This document shows positions 15,603 through 25,411 of a stretch of 64,000 nt of DNA, piece by piece. This DNA comes from an uncultured Clostridia bacterium. GTDB taxonomy: Bacteria > Bacillota > Clostridia > Lachnospirales > CAG-274. The notes under the pieces were generated by a model, which ran no database searches, was not told the origin of the DNA, and saw nothing but the letters and a program-made list of their open reading frames with translations. The DNA lies in NCBI GenBank assembly GCA_947628755.1, contig CANRBC010000002.1, positions 62,001 to 126,000 of the forward strand, written 5' to 3'. Position 1 is the stretch's first letter. Every line of letters begins with the position of its first letter. The position numbers and the translations under genes were made by a program.

Positions 15603-18600
15603 ATGTATTTAAAAAGAATTGAATTACAAGGCTTTAAGTCCTTTCCCGAAAAAATCAAGCTTGAATTTAACAAGGGAATAACTGCGGTAGTTGGTCCTAA
15701 CGGCAGCGGCAAAAGCAATATAGCCGACGCTGTGCGCTGGGTTCTGGGCGAAAAGAGCGCCAAGAATCTGAGGGGCAGCAAAATGGAGGATGTTATATTC
15801 AACGGTACTGCCAACAGAAAACCTCTGGGTTTTGCAGAGGTTTCTCTTGTTATGGATAATTCTGACAAAAAGCTCAATATAGATTTCAGCGAGGTAACTG
15901 TTACAAGACGAGTATACCGTTCCGGAGAAAGCGATTATATAATTAACGGAACAAAATGCCGCGCAAAGGATATACTTGAGCTTTTTATGGATACGGGAGT
16001 AGGCAAGGAGGGCTATTCCATAGTCGGACAGGGCAGAATAGACGAAATCCTTTCTACCAAGTCCGAGGACAGACGCCATCTTTTCGAGGAGGCTGCGGGA
16101 ATTGTTAAGTACAGGACAAGAAGTATAGAAGCCTCCAATAAGCTGAACAAGGAAAGAGAAAATCTTGTTAGAGTAAACGATATTATAGACGAACTGGAAA
16201 AGCAGGTCGGACCACTTGAAATACAGGCGGAAAAGGCAAAAAAGTGTATCGTGCTTTCGGACAGGCTCAAGCTCGTTAGGATAAATATATTTGTAAGAGA
16301 TGCCGTTAAGTTTGAAAATGAAATTAAGGATATTGAAAAACAGATAAATACTCTTAACACAGATATTGAAGCCGAAAACAGGAATGAAAAAAAGCTCAGC
16401 GACAAGAAATCAGCCATTAAAAGCAATATTTCCGATATTGAGGAAAGGCTTGAGGAGGTTGCCCGTAATATCGGCAATAAGCGTTCCGAAAGAGAACAAA
16501 AGGATAACGATATAAGACTTTGTCGTGAGAAAATTTCTCATTTAGAGGAAAATATTCAACGTATTACAGGAGAAAATGCCGAGGACAGCAGAAAAATAGA
16601 CGAAAAAGAAAAAAGCATAACTGCAATAAGAAAGGAAATAGAAAGCAAGAATACCGAATTAAGCAATAAGAAAAAAGTGTTTGACGATAAAATGCTTGTA
16701 TTTTCAGAGCTTAGCTCTCAGGTAAGCGAAAGAGAAGAGCTTCTGAACAAATACAATGCCGATGTTATTGCCAAAATGAATAAGGCTACCGATGTCAAGA
16801 ATGAAATAAGCAAGGCAGAGGCAATGCTTTCTCAGCTTGAAATAAGAAAAGGTCAGCTGGAGGAAAATATTTCCGACCTTAAAAAGCAGTATGAGGAAAG
16901 AAGCGGCGCTCTTTCCGATGCCGAAAAGGAAATGGAGAGAGCCGAAAAGGAATTAAGACTCAACACGGAAAATATAGATAAAATGACCGAGCAGTATAAT
17001 ACTCTCATAAGCAATGCCGAAAAGGCAAGAGAAAGACAGACTGCCGTAAACAAGACCATACAGGAAAAGAATTCAAGACTTCGTATTCTTTCCGAGCTTG
17101 AAAAAAGCTATGAGGGCTATTATGATGGCGTTAAGGCAGTCCTTGCCCAAAGAGACAGCAAATCGTCTGATTTTAAGGGTATATGCGGCGCAGTAGGCGA
17201 AGTTATAAATATGGAAAGCAGATATGAAACTGCCATAGAGGTGGCTTTGGGTTCTGCTGTTCAGAATATTATCGCAAGAACAGAGGATGATGTAAAAAAG
17301 GCTATTGCTTTCCTTAAGCAGAATAACAAAGGAAGGGCAACCTTTCTGCCTATGACTGCCATAAAACCTAAAACATTAGGCGGTGAAAAATACAATATTA
17401 TAAAGGAAAAGGGTGTTCTTGGAATTGCCAAGGAGCTTATAAGCTATTCGCAGGAGTATGAAAACATTATGTCTTATCTTCTGGAAAGAGTAATAGTTGC
17501 CGACAATATTGACAATGCCATTGCCCTTGCGAAAAAGACAAAATATTCCTACAAAATAGTTACTCTTGAAGGCGAGCTTATAAATGCAGGCGGTTCTGTA
17601 ACAGGCGGCTCTATGCACAGAAAAACTGCGTCCATTTTCTCCAGAGGCAGGGAAATAGCAGAGCTGAGAGACGAGCTTAAGGCTCTTTACGAGGAACAGG
17701 CTTCCACAAATGCCGATGTTGAAAAGATTTCCGAAATATGCGAAAATCTGGACTATAAAATTACAGAGGCAAAGGAAGAGCTACAAGATATTGCCATAAG
17801 GAAAACAGAGGCTTCCGGTAAAATTGAACAGGCAAGAGAATATGCGGAGGATATTACATCACGTCTGAAGGGAGCAGAGGACGAGCTTTCTGAGCTTGGC
17901 ATAACTATAAAAAAAGGAATTGATACGGAAAACAAGCTGAATTCCTCACTTAGCGCTATCGAATCAGAAATAAAGGATTTAAACGAAAAACTTGATGAAT
18001 TCCAGAATCTTATACAATCCGACAGAGATGTAAGAGAGGCAAGCAATGAGGAAATCTCAGCAATGAGAGTTGAGCTTAATCAGCTTGAAAACGATATATA
18101 TACCCTGAACAGCGATATTGACAGAATAAACGATGAAATCTCATCTGCAAGAGAATCTCTTGCAGAGGGCGAAAACAATATTGAAGAGCTTAACGGCGAA
18201 ATAGAGCAAAAGCAAAATGAAATGAAAGAGCTTGAAAATACCGTAAATAAGGTAAAGGCTGAATATGAAGAGCTTTTCGACGTACAGGAAAAGCTCTACG
18301 GCGACAAGTCGGCTGCAAACTCTTCTCTTGATGAGCTTGAAGCCGACATAAAGAAACAGCTTGAAACCAAGACGGCTCTTGAAAGAGAGCTTGACAGACT
18401 TGAAATACGCAAAACCAATACAGACGAAAAGAGCAGGACGCTTTATGATTCTATGTGGGAGGAGTATGAGATTACATACGTGACCGCAAGAGCAGCCGAA
18501 AGGCTTGAAATGTCTGACAGCGAGCTTAAGTCGGAAGAGAAAAAGCTGAGAAATCAGATAAAGGCTCTTGGCAATGTAAATCTGAATGCCGTAGAGGAAT

Positions 18601-19175
18601 ATGCCGATGTAAAGGAAAGATACGATTTTCTCAAGAAAAACAGAGATGATATAATGGAAACCGAAAAAAGGCTTGTTGAAATAATAACAGACCTTGATTC
18701 CATGATGGAAAAGCAGTTTAAGGAGCAGTTTGCTATTATAAGCAAAAATTTCAGCGCCACCTTTGCCGAAATGTTTGGCGGCGGTGTTGCCGAGCTTAAG
18801 CTAAGCGATGATAATGACATTCTTAATTGCGGTATTGATATTGCGGCACAACCTCCCGGAAAGTCCCTTAAAAATATGATGGCTCTTTCCGGCGGAGAAA
18901 AGGCGCTTACCGCCATCGCTCTTTTATTTGCCATACTTAAAATGAAGCCTTCGCCTTTCTGTATACTGGACGAGATAGAAGCTGCTCTTGACGATGCAAA
19001 TGTTGTGAGATATGCCGAGTATCTCAAAAACTTTACAGACGATACGCAATTTATAGTTATAACTCACAGAAAGGGCACAATGGAGGCTGCCGATATTTTG
19101 TACGGCGTTACCATGCAGGAGCAGGGCATATCAAAGCTCGTATCTGTAAAATTCAATGAAAGAGGTGTTATTTAA
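15603..19175 (+). CDS. smc: Chromosome segregation protein SMC
   Basis: This is an SMC ATPase of about 1190 aa that compacts and segregates chromosomes with ScpA and ScpB. It has Walker A (GPNGSGKSNIADAVRWVLGE) near residues 32-50, long coiled coils from about 165 to 500 and 665 to 1010, and a hinge between them with GAVGEVINMESRYETAIEVA and a Gly-rich GGSVTGGSM end. The ABC signature LSGGEKALTA lies near 1094 and Walker B (CILDEIEAALDD) near 1118. The start at MYLKRIELQGFKSF follows GGAG and is the family's normal N terminus; the 27-codon upstream extension precedes the likely transcript start. The stop overlaps the ftsY start by one base, so the pair is coupled. The usual upstream rnc gene is absent. 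Confidence 0.97.
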   Translation: MYLKRIELQGFKSFPEKIKLEFNKGITAVVGPNGSGKSNIADAVRWVLGEKSAKNLRGSKMEDVIFNGTANRKPLGFAEVSLVMDNSDKKLNIDFSEVTVTRRVYRSGESDYIINGTKCRAKDILELFMDTGVGKEGYSIVGQGRIDEILSTKSEDRRHLFEEAAGIVKYRTRSIEASNKLNKERENLVRVNDIIDELEKQVGPLEIQAEKAKKCIVLSDRLKLVRINIFVRDAVKFENEIKDIEKQINTLNTDIEAENRNEKKLSDKKSAIKSNISDIEERLEEVARNIGNKRSEREQKDNDIRLCREKISHLEENIQRITGENAEDSRKIDEKEKSITAIRKEIESKNTELSNKKKVFDDKMLVFSELSSQVSEREELLNKYNADVIAKMNKATDVKNEISKAEAMLSQLEIRKGQLEENISDLKKQYEERSGALSDAEKEMERAEKELRLNTENIDKMTEQYNTLISNAEKARERQTAVNKTIQEKNSRLRILSELEKSYEGYYDGVKAVLAQRDSKSSDFKGICGAVGEVINMESRYETAIEVALGSAVQNIIARTEDDVKKAIAFLKQNNKGRATFLPMTAIKPKTLGGEKYNIIKEKGVLGIAKELISYSQEYENIMSYLLERVIVADNIDNAIALAKKTKYSYKIVTLEGELINAGGSVTGGSMHRKTASIFSRGREIAELRDELKALYEEQASTNADVEKISEICENLDYKITEAKEELQDIAIRKTEASGKIEQAREYAEDITSRLKGAEDELSELGITIKKGIDTENKLNSSLSAIESEIKDLNEKLDEFQNLIQSDRDVREASNEEISAMRVELNQLENDIYTLNSDIDRINDEISSARESLAEGENNIEELNGEIEQKQNEMKELENTVNKVKAEYEELFDVQEKLYGDKSAANSSLDELEADIKKQLETKTALERELDRLEIRKTNTDEKSRTLYDSMWEEYEITYVTARAAERLEMSDSELKSEEKKLRNQIKALGNVNLNAVEEYADVKERYDFLKKNRDDIMETEKRLVEIITDLDSMMEKQFKEQFAIISKNFSATFAEMFGGGVAELKLSDDNDILNCGIDIAAQPPGKSLKNMMALSGGEKALTAIALLFAILKMKPSPFCILDEIEAALDDANVVRYAEYLKNFTDDTQFIVITHRKGTMEAADILYGVTMQEQGISKLVSVKFNERGVI

Positions 19176-20368
19176 TGGCATTGTTTGATTTTCTCAAAAA
19201 GAAAAATAATAATACTGATGAAGCCGAAATATTGTCTGAGGGCAGCGAGGAAATAGATGAGCTTGACAGACTTGAGGATGAGGAAGAGCTTGAGGATCTT
19301 GAAAAGCTGGAGGAATATGAGGAGTTTGAGGAAAATGAAAATCTCTCCGAGAAATATATAGAAAATGAAGCAGCCGAGGAAGAAGTCATTGAGGAAGAAG
19401 CCGACGGCGAAACCACCGAGGAATTTTCGGAAGAGGATGAACCCGAAGCAGCTCCTAAAACGGGATTTTTTGCCAAAATCAAGGCAGGTCTTACAAAGAC
19501 AAGGGACAACATTATGTCGGGAGTCGACAATGTACTTAAGTCCTTTGTAAAGGTAGACGAGGAGCTTTTCGAGGAGCTGGAGGAAACCCTTATAATGGCG
19601 GATATTGGCGTTGAAACCTCCGTATATATAATAGAACAGCTTCGTGATAGGGTAAAAAGCGAAAGAATAACCGATGTATCTGAGGTAAAGACAGCTCTTG
19701 CCGATGTAATATCTGAAATTCTTGATAAGGATGAGCAGCCTTTGGAGCTGCCGTCACCTTCTGTTATTCTTGTGATTGGAGTAAACGGAGTAGGCAAAAC
19801 CACCACAATAGGCAAGCTGGCACATAATTATATAAGCGAGGGTAAATCTGTGCTTCTTGCTGCGGCGGATACATTCAGAGCAGCCGCCATAGACCAGCTT
19901 CAGATATGGGGCGACAGAAACGGCTGCGAGGTTATAAAGCATCAAGAAAATTCCGACCCTGCGGCAGTAGTTTTTGACGCTGTACAGGCGGCAAGGGCAA
20001 GAAAAACGGATTTGCTTATATGCGATACGGCAGGAAGACTTCACAATAAGAAAAATCTTATGAATGAGCTTAAAAAAATAGCGGGAATAATAGAAAGAGA
20101 GTATTCTCAGGCTCATACCGAGGTGTTTCTTGTGCTGGATGCAACAACAGGACAAAATGCCATTCAGCAGGCAAAATTGTTTAAGGAAACAGCGGATATT
20201 AGCGGTATTGTTCTCACAAAGCTGGACGGAACGGCAAAGGGCGGTATCGTTATAGCCATAAAGAATGAAATGAATATACCCGTGCGCTTTGTGGGAGTAG
20301 GCGAGGGCATAGACGACTTACAGCCCTTTGATTCAAAGGATTTTGCAAGGGCGCTCTTTGAGGAATAA
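19175..20368 (+). CDS. ftsY: Signal recognition particle receptor FtsY
   Basis: This 397-aa GTPase docks SRP-ribosome complexes at the membrane for cotranslational insertion. An acidic Glu-rich N-terminal region of about 90 residues (the A domain) precedes the N domain and the SRP G domain. Visible motifs are GVNGVGKTTTIGKLA (G1, about residue 203), AADTFRAAAIDQL (G2), CDTAGRLHNKKNLM (G3), LTKLDGTAKGG (G4) and GVGEGIDDLQPF (G5). It is translationally coupled to smc through an overlapping TAATG. A hairpin terminator follows the gene. Confidence 0.97.
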   Translation: MALFDFLKKKNNNTDEAEILSEGSEEIDELDRLEDEEELEDLEKLEEYEEFEENENLSEKYIENEAAEEEVIEEEADGETTEEFSEEDEPEAAPKTGFFAKIKAGLTKTRDNIMSGVDNVLKSFVKVDEELFEELEETLIMADIGVETSVYIIEQLRDRVKSERITDVSEVKTALADVISEILDKDEQPLELPSPSVILVIGVNGVGKTTTIGKLAHNYISEGKSVLLAAADTFRAAAIDQLQIWGDRNGCEVIKHQENSDPAAVVFDAVQAARARKTDLLICDTAGRLHNKKNLMNELKKIAGIIEREYSQAHTEVFLVLDATTGQNAIQQAKLFKETADISGIVLTKLDGTAKGGIVIAIKNEMNIPVRFVGVGEGIDDLQPFDSKDFARALFEE

Positions 20369-20408
20369 GAACTTATTGATAAGATTGTGAACGATATAAA
20401 CAACTAAA

Positions 20409-20435
20409 ACGGAGCGGATAAACCGCTCCGTAAAA
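20409..20435. terminator. Bidirectional terminator between ftsY and a convergent gene
   Basis: ACGGAGCGG pairs with CCGCTCCGT around ATAAA. It lies between the convergent ends of ftsY and the minus-strand P-loop gene. Confidence 0.7.
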
Positions 20436-20444
20436 TTTATATTA

Positions 20445-20861
20445 TTAAGCCATTATAACATCGGCAATTTCCTTTGGCAATTCAGCCGGAAGGGCATTTG
20501 CAGAGGCAATAAAGTCAATGCTGTATTTTTCGCTGATAGACTTAAGTTTGGCAACCAGCTTTATGAAATCCTCGCTGCTCAGCTTGGATATTATCTTGAA
20601 TATACCGTCTATATATATTTTCTCTATATCGCCGTTCTGAGAAATTATGCCATAAATAAAGCTAAGTAACTCTCTGTAATTGATAAGAGGGAATTCGGCG
20701 ATTTCTACAAATCTTATAGAGTGATCAAGGTCATAAATATGTCTTGAATCATCATCTATGTATACTATACAACCGTTTGCTTCCTTAGAGGCATTATTTG
20801 CCATTTCAATTAATTTCTTTGTTTTGCCTTCACCTTTTCCTCCGGCTAATATCTGTACCAT
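20445..20861 (-). CDS. Small P-loop ATPase-like protein of unknown function
   Basis: The 138-aa protein starts with a Walker A sequence (GGKGEGKTKK, residues 7-16). It continues with an alternating strand-helix pattern, including IVYIDDDSRH, IEKIYIDGIFKI (a Walker B-like strand ending in Asp) and IDFIASANA. It lacks the length or motifs of a known AAA or RecA family; databases often label similar clostridial proteins only as ATP-binding. The start follows AAGGAGGAG. It is a single gene convergent with ftsY and divergent from the topoisomerase pair. The function is unknown; nucleotide binding is likely. Confidence 0.75.
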   Translation of the reverse strand: MVQILAGGKGEGKTKKLIEMANNASKEANGCIVYIDDDSRHIYDLDHSIRFVEIAEFPLINYRELLSFIYGIISQNGDIEKIYIDGIFKIISKLSSEDFIKLVAKLKSISEKYSIDFIASANALPAELPKEIADVIMA

Positions 20862-20982
20862 AATAAATCTCCTCCTTGCTTATATGCAATAAGTAATTGA
20901 TCGGAGCATAGTCCGACAGTCTATACTTATATATTCTCCGTATATATGTACAATCCTTTTTTTTGGGCTAAAAATTTTTTGC

Positions 20983-21011
20983 TTGCAAATTTTGTCCAAA
21001 TAGGGTAATCT
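20983..21011 (+). promoter_or_regulatory. Possible promoter of the topoisomerase gene pair
   Basis: TTGCAA at 20983-20988, a 17-bp spacer and TAATCT at 21006-21011, 31 bp before the start codon. The -10 match is weak. Confidence 0.4.
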
Positions 21012-21041
21012 ATTATATAGAGAAGAAAGGAAGAAAGCTAT

Positions 21042-23018
21042 ATGAATAACAACAAGACTACAGAGTATACCAATGAAAGTATAAGCTCTCTTAAGGGTGC
21101 GGATAGAGTAAGATTGCGTCCTGCCGTAATATTTGGCTCAGACGGTATAGAAGGCTGCGAACATTCTGTATTTGAGATTCTTTCAAATGCCATAGACGAG
21201 GCAAGAGAAGGCTTTGGCAGCAAAATAGAGATAATACTGGGTAAGGATAACGATATTACGGTGGTGGATCACGGCAGAGGTATCCCTGTGGACTATAATG
21301 CCAACGAGGACAGATATAACTGGGAGCTTCTTTTCTGCGAAATGTACGCGGGAGGAAAATATAATAATAACAGCGGAGATACCTATGAATACAGTCTTGG
21401 ACTTAATGGTCTGGGACTTTGCGCCACACAGTACAGCTCAGAATTTATGGAGGTCACTATTATAAGGGACGGCTATAAATATGAGCTTTATTTTGAGAAG
21501 GGCGAAAATATAGGCGGACTTAAAAAAGAGCCAACAGGAAACAGAAGAACAGGCTCTGTTATACACTGGAAGCCGGACAGAGAGGTGTTTACGGACATTG
21601 ATATTCCTCTTGAATACTATCAGAGCATACTTAAAAGACAGTGTATAGTAAACGCAGGGCTTACATTTATTCTTACAGACGACAGGACAAAGGAAAGATA
21701 TACCTATTGCTATCCTGAGGGAATTAAGGACTATATAAAGGAGGTCGCGGGAGAAAAGGCGTTTACGGAAATAGCCTATTACGAAAATGAGACAAAGGGA
21801 CGTGACAGAGAGGACAAGGAGGAATATAAGTTCAAATTTGAGCTTGCTTTCTGCTTCAACAATGACGTCAATCTTTTGGAATATTATCACAATTCCAGCT
21901 TTCTTGAGCATGGCGGTTCTCCCGACAAGGCTGTGCGCACAGCCTTTGTGTACGCTATTGACAATTATTTAAAAAACAACAATCTGTATAACAAGACCGA
22001 AAAGAAAATAGTGTTTACAGATGTAGAGGATTCCCTTGTTCTTATTATAAACAGCTTTTCAACAGTAACCAGCTATGAGAACCAGACTAAAAAATCCATT
22101 ACAAACAAGTTTATAAGAGAGGCTCTTACGGACTATCTCAAAAAGCAGCTTGAGATATATTTTATAGAAAACAAGGCGGACGCCGATAAAATAGCAAAAC
22201 AGGTGCTTGTAAACAAAAGAAGCCGTGAGACCGCAGAAAAGACAAGAGTAAATATTAAGAAAAAACTGACAGGCTCTCTTGATATGAACAACAGAGTAGA
22301 AAAATTCGTAAACTGCCGTACAAAGGACGTAACAAGGAGAGAGCTTTATATAGTAGAGGGCGATTCTGCTCTCGGCTCTGTGGTATTGGGCAGGGATGCG
22401 GAATTCCAGGGAGTAATGCCTGTAAGAGGCAAAATACTTAACTGTCTTAAGGCAAATTATGACAAGATATTCAAAAGCGATATAATTACAGACCTTCTTA
22501 AGGTGCTTGGCTGCGGAGTTGAAATAAAGACAAAGCACAGCTCGGATTTGAACAGCTTTGATATAGAGCAGCTGAGATGGTCCAAAATAGTAATATGCAC
22601 AGACGCCGATGTAGACGGCTTTCATATAAGAACACTTATACTGACTATGCTTTACAGACTTGTACCTACGCTTATAGAACAGAGAAAGGTATTTATTGCG
22701 GAATCTCCTCTTTATGAGATAAATTCAGCCAAGAAAACATATTTTGCCTATACGGAAAAGGAAAAGGCGGATATTATAAGTAAGCTGAACGGCAAATATG
22801 AGGTGCAGAGGTCAAAGGGTCTTGGCGAAAATGAGCCTGAAATGATGTGGCAGACTACTATGAATCCCGAAACCAGAAGACTTATACTTGTGCTTCCCGA
22901 GGACGCAGAAAAAACCGCAGATATATTTGATATGCTTTTAGGAGACAATCTGAAGGGCAGAAAAGAGCATATAGAAGAATTCGGTCACAAGTACATTGAT
23001 TTGACTGAGCTGAGCTGA
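21042..23018 (+). CDS. Type II topoisomerase subunit B, ParE/GyrB-like (diverged)
   Basis: This is the 658-aa ATPase subunit. The GHKL domain has EILSNAIDEAREGF, VDHGRGIPVD and YSLGLNGLGLCATQYSSEF. The TOPRIM domain has YIVEGDSALGSVVLGRD (about residue 438) and CTDADVDGFHIRTL, and the C terminus has RSKGLGENEPEMMWQTTMNP. The usual RPGMYIG box near the N terminus is replaced by RPAVIFGSDG, a marked departure from standard GyrB and ParE. The partner subunit A follows after 11 bp. Because of the divergence, topoisomerase IV (decatenation) is more likely than gyrase, but the sequence does not settle it. Confidence 0.88.
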   Translation: MNNNKTTEYTNESISSLKGADRVRLRPAVIFGSDGIEGCEHSVFEILSNAIDEAREGFGSKIEIILGKDNDITVVDHGRGIPVDYNANEDRYNWELLFCEMYAGGKYNNNSGDTYEYSLGLNGLGLCATQYSSEFMEVTIIRDGYKYELYFEKGENIGGLKKEPTGNRRTGSVIHWKPDREVFTDIDIPLEYYQSILKRQCIVNAGLTFILTDDRTKERYTYCYPEGIKDYIKEVAGEKAFTEIAYYENETKGRDREDKEEYKFKFELAFCFNNDVNLLEYYHNSSFLEHGGSPDKAVRTAFVYAIDNYLKNNNLYNKTEKKIVFTDVEDSLVLIINSFSTVTSYENQTKKSITNKFIREALTDYLKKQLEIYFIENKADADKIAKQVLVNKRSRETAEKTRVNIKKKLTGSLDMNNRVEKFVNCRTKDVTRRELYIVEGDSALGSVVLGRDAEFQGVMPVRGKILNCLKANYDKIFKSDIITDLLKVLGCGVEIKTKHSSDLNSFDIEQLRWSKIVICTDADVDGFHIRTLILTMLYRLVPTLIEQRKVFIAESPLYEINSAKKTYFAYTEKEKADIISKLNGKYEVQRSKGLGENEPEMMWQTTMNPETRRLILVLPEDAEKTADIFDMLLGDNLKGRKEHIEEFGHKYIDLTELS

Positions 23019-23029
23019 GAGGTAGTGCT

Positions 23030-25258
23030 ATGGCTAAGAAAAAAGACAATAATGTTGTTGTAAATAATTTTATAGAACAGAATATTACAGATACTCTGGA
23101 GCTTAACTATATGCCCTACGCCATGAGTGAAATAGTTTCAAGAGCAATTCCTGAAATAGACGGCTTTAAGCCGGCTCACAGGAAGCTTTTGTATACCATG
23201 TACAAAATGGGTCTGCTTAACGGCAGCAGAACCAAATCCACAAATGTGGTAGGTCAGACAATGAAGCTGAATCCTCACGGCGACGCAACAATATACGAAA
23301 CTATGGTAAGGCTCACAAGAGGCAACGACGCCCTTATACACCCGTTTATAGACAGTAAGGGAAATTTCGGCAAGACATATTCAAGAGATATGGCTTATGC
23401 AGCTTCAAGATATACCGAGGTAAAGCTGGACACCTTCTGCAACGAGCTTTTTAAAAGCATAGATAAGAATACGGTCGATTTTACGGACAACTACGACGGC
23501 AAAATGAAAGAGCCTGTGCTTTTTCCAACTACATTTCCCAATATTCTCGTTACGCCCAATCAAGGTATAGCGGTAAGTATGGCAAGCTCTATATGCAGCT
23601 TTAATTTAAAAGAGGTCTGCGATACGGCGATACATTATATCAAGAATAAAAAAACAGATATAAAGAAATATCTTAAAGCCCCCGATTTCACAACAGGCGG
23701 AGAGCTTATATACGACGAGGAAGAAATCGATAAAATATACCGCACGGGAAGGGGCAGCTTCAAGGTAAGGGGAAAATACCGCTTTGACAAGAAAAACAGC
23801 CTTATAGAAATATATGAGATTCCTTATTCTACCAATATAGAAAGCATTATTGAAAAAATAATTGCTCTTGTTAAGCAGAATAAGCTTAAGGAAATCAATG
23901 ACGTAAGAAACGAAACAGACCTTAAGGGACTTAAAATAACAATAGATATAAAGAGGTCGGCTGATCCCGACAAGCTAATGACTAAGCTGTATTCAATGAC
24001 TCCTCTTGAGGACAGCTTTAGCTGCAATTTCAACATACTTGTAAACGGCAGACCTATGACGCTGGGTATAGCCGGCATACTTGACGAATGGCTTACTTTC
24101 AGAACGGAGTGTATAAAACGCCAGACTGAATACGACTTTGACAAAAAGTGGGACAGACATCACTTGCTTATAGGTTTGCAGGAAATAATACTGGATATAG
24201 ACAAGGCTATAAAAATAATAAGGGAGACCGAGGAGGATTCCATGGTAATTCCCAATCTTATGGCAGGCTTTGGCATAGATGAGCTTCAGGCGGAATATGT
24301 AGCCGAAATAAAGCTGAGAAATTTAAACAAGGATTATCTTTTGAAGCAGACAAATGCCATAAAGGACCTTGAAAGGGAAATGTCAGAGCTTCAGGATATT
24401 CTTAACTGCGAGGCTCTTATAAACGATATTATCATAGACGAGCTAAAGCAGATTGCAAAAAAATACGGCAAGCCAAGAAAAACGGATATTATATATTCCG
24501 AGGAAATTGAAACGATAAGCGATGACGATTTTATAGAGGAATATCCCGTAACGCTTTTCCTTACCAAGGAAAACTATTTTAAGAAAATAACTCAGGTTTC
24601 CTTGCAGGCTTCTATGAGAGTATCTGCCGAGCATAAGCTCAAGGAAAATGATGAAATTATTCAAGTCCTTGAAAGCAATAACAAAAATGAGCTTCTTATG
24701 TTTTCCGATAAGCAGAATGTATATAAGGTAAAGGCTTATGATTTGCCGGAATGTAAGACAAGCAGCATGGGAGAATATCTCAATAATATACTTGGTATGG
24801 AAACCGATGAAAAGATAGTATATATGGCAAATGCCAACGACTACAAGGGATATATGCTTTTCGCTTTTGAAAACGGCAAAATCAATAAGGTGGAAATGTC
24901 CGCCTATGCTACAAAGGTGAACAGGAAAAGACTTATAAACGCTTATTCTGGAAAATCTCCCCTTATAGGCGCTCTGTATATTGAGGAGGACAAGGATATC
25001 CTCCTTGTAAGAGATACGGATAAGGCAATGCTCATAAATACCTCCTATATTCCTCTTAAGCAGACTAAAAGCTCCGGCGGAGTGCAGATATATACTCTTA
25101 AGAAAAACAGCAAAATGACAAAAATAATGCCTAAGGAGGAATTTATATCCGAGGATATTGAGTATTACAGATGCTCAAAGATACCTGCCACAGGTCATTT
25201 TATAAATGAAGATGACAAGAGCAAAAATAATCTTCCCAGCCAGATGAATTTATTCTGA
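23030..25258 (+). CDS. Type II topoisomerase subunit A, ParC/GyrA-like (diverged)
   Basis: This is the 742-aa DNA breakage-reunion subunit. The winged-helix region has IPEIDGFKPAHRKLLYTMYKMGL, and the catalytic Tyr is about residue 128 in AASRYTEV (usually AAMRYTE). The GKTYSRDMAYAASRY region corresponds to the quinolone-resistance-determining segment. Coiled-coil residues near 430-460 (LKQTNAIKDLEREMSELQD) form the C-gate arm. The C-terminal 200 residues are a short, irregular beta-pinwheel with no GyrA box, which argues for a ParC-type enzyme. AGAGGTAG precedes the ATG. The gene ends at a strong terminator. Confidence 0.88.
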   Translation: MAKKKDNNVVVNNFIEQNITDTLELNYMPYAMSEIVSRAIPEIDGFKPAHRKLLYTMYKMGLLNGSRTKSTNVVGQTMKLNPHGDATIYETMVRLTRGNDALIHPFIDSKGNFGKTYSRDMAYAASRYTEVKLDTFCNELFKSIDKNTVDFTDNYDGKMKEPVLFPTTFPNILVTPNQGIAVSMASSICSFNLKEVCDTAIHYIKNKKTDIKKYLKAPDFTTGGELIYDEEEIDKIYRTGRGSFKVRGKYRFDKKNSLIEIYEIPYSTNIESIIEKIIALVKQNKLKEINDVRNETDLKGLKITIDIKRSADPDKLMTKLYSMTPLEDSFSCNFNILVNGRPMTLGIAGILDEWLTFRTECIKRQTEYDFDKKWDRHHLLIGLQEIILDIDKAIKIIRETEEDSMVIPNLMAGFGIDELQAEYVAEIKLRNLNKDYLLKQTNAIKDLEREMSELQDILNCEALINDIIIDELKQIAKKYGKPRKTDIIYSEEIETISDDDFIEEYPVTLFLTKENYFKKITQVSLQASMRVSAEHKLKENDEIIQVLESNNKNELLMFSDKQNVYKVKAYDLPECKTSSMGEYLNNILGMETDEKIVYMANANDYKGYMLFAFENGKINKVEMSAYATKVNRKRLINAYSGKSPLIGALYIEEDKDILLVRDTDKAMLINTSYIPLKQTKSSGGVQIYTLKKNSKMTKIMPKEEFISEDIEYYRCSKIPATGHFINEDDKSKNNLPSQMNLF

Positions 25259-25259
25259 A

Positions 25260-25303
25260 AAATCCGATGATTTTGTAAAGCAAAATCATCGGATTTAAAT
25301 TTT
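25260..25303 (+). terminator. Strong rho-independent terminator after the topoisomerase pair
   Basis: AAATCCGATGATTTTG pairs with CAAAATCATCGGATTT, a perfect stem of about 15 bp with a 5-nt loop, followed by AAATTTT. Confidence 0.85.
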
Positions 25304-25355
25304 AAATTGGCTAATTATGAAGATAAAAATTTTTTAAAAAATTTTAAAAAAGGTA

Positions 25356-25384
25356 TTGACAAAGTTAAAGATATAGGTTATTAT
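25356..25384 (+). promoter_or_regulatory. Strong sigma-A promoter of an ORF-free transcript
   Basis: A perfect TTGACA at 25356-25361, a 17-bp spacer and TATTAT at 25379-25384. It drives the unit ending at the 26030-26082 terminator. Confidence 0.75.
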
Positions 25385-25395
25385 ATATATACAAG

Positions 25396-25411
25396 ATACC
25401 CCACGGGTTAT
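25396..25411 (+). promoter_or_regulatory. Possible CsoR/CstR-type operator
   Basis: ATACCCCACGGGTTAT is a near-palindrome with C-run and G-run half sites like those bound by CsoR-family copper or persulfide sensors. It overlaps the predicted transcription start. No csoR gene is nearby; the pattern match is the only evidence. Confidence 0.3.
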
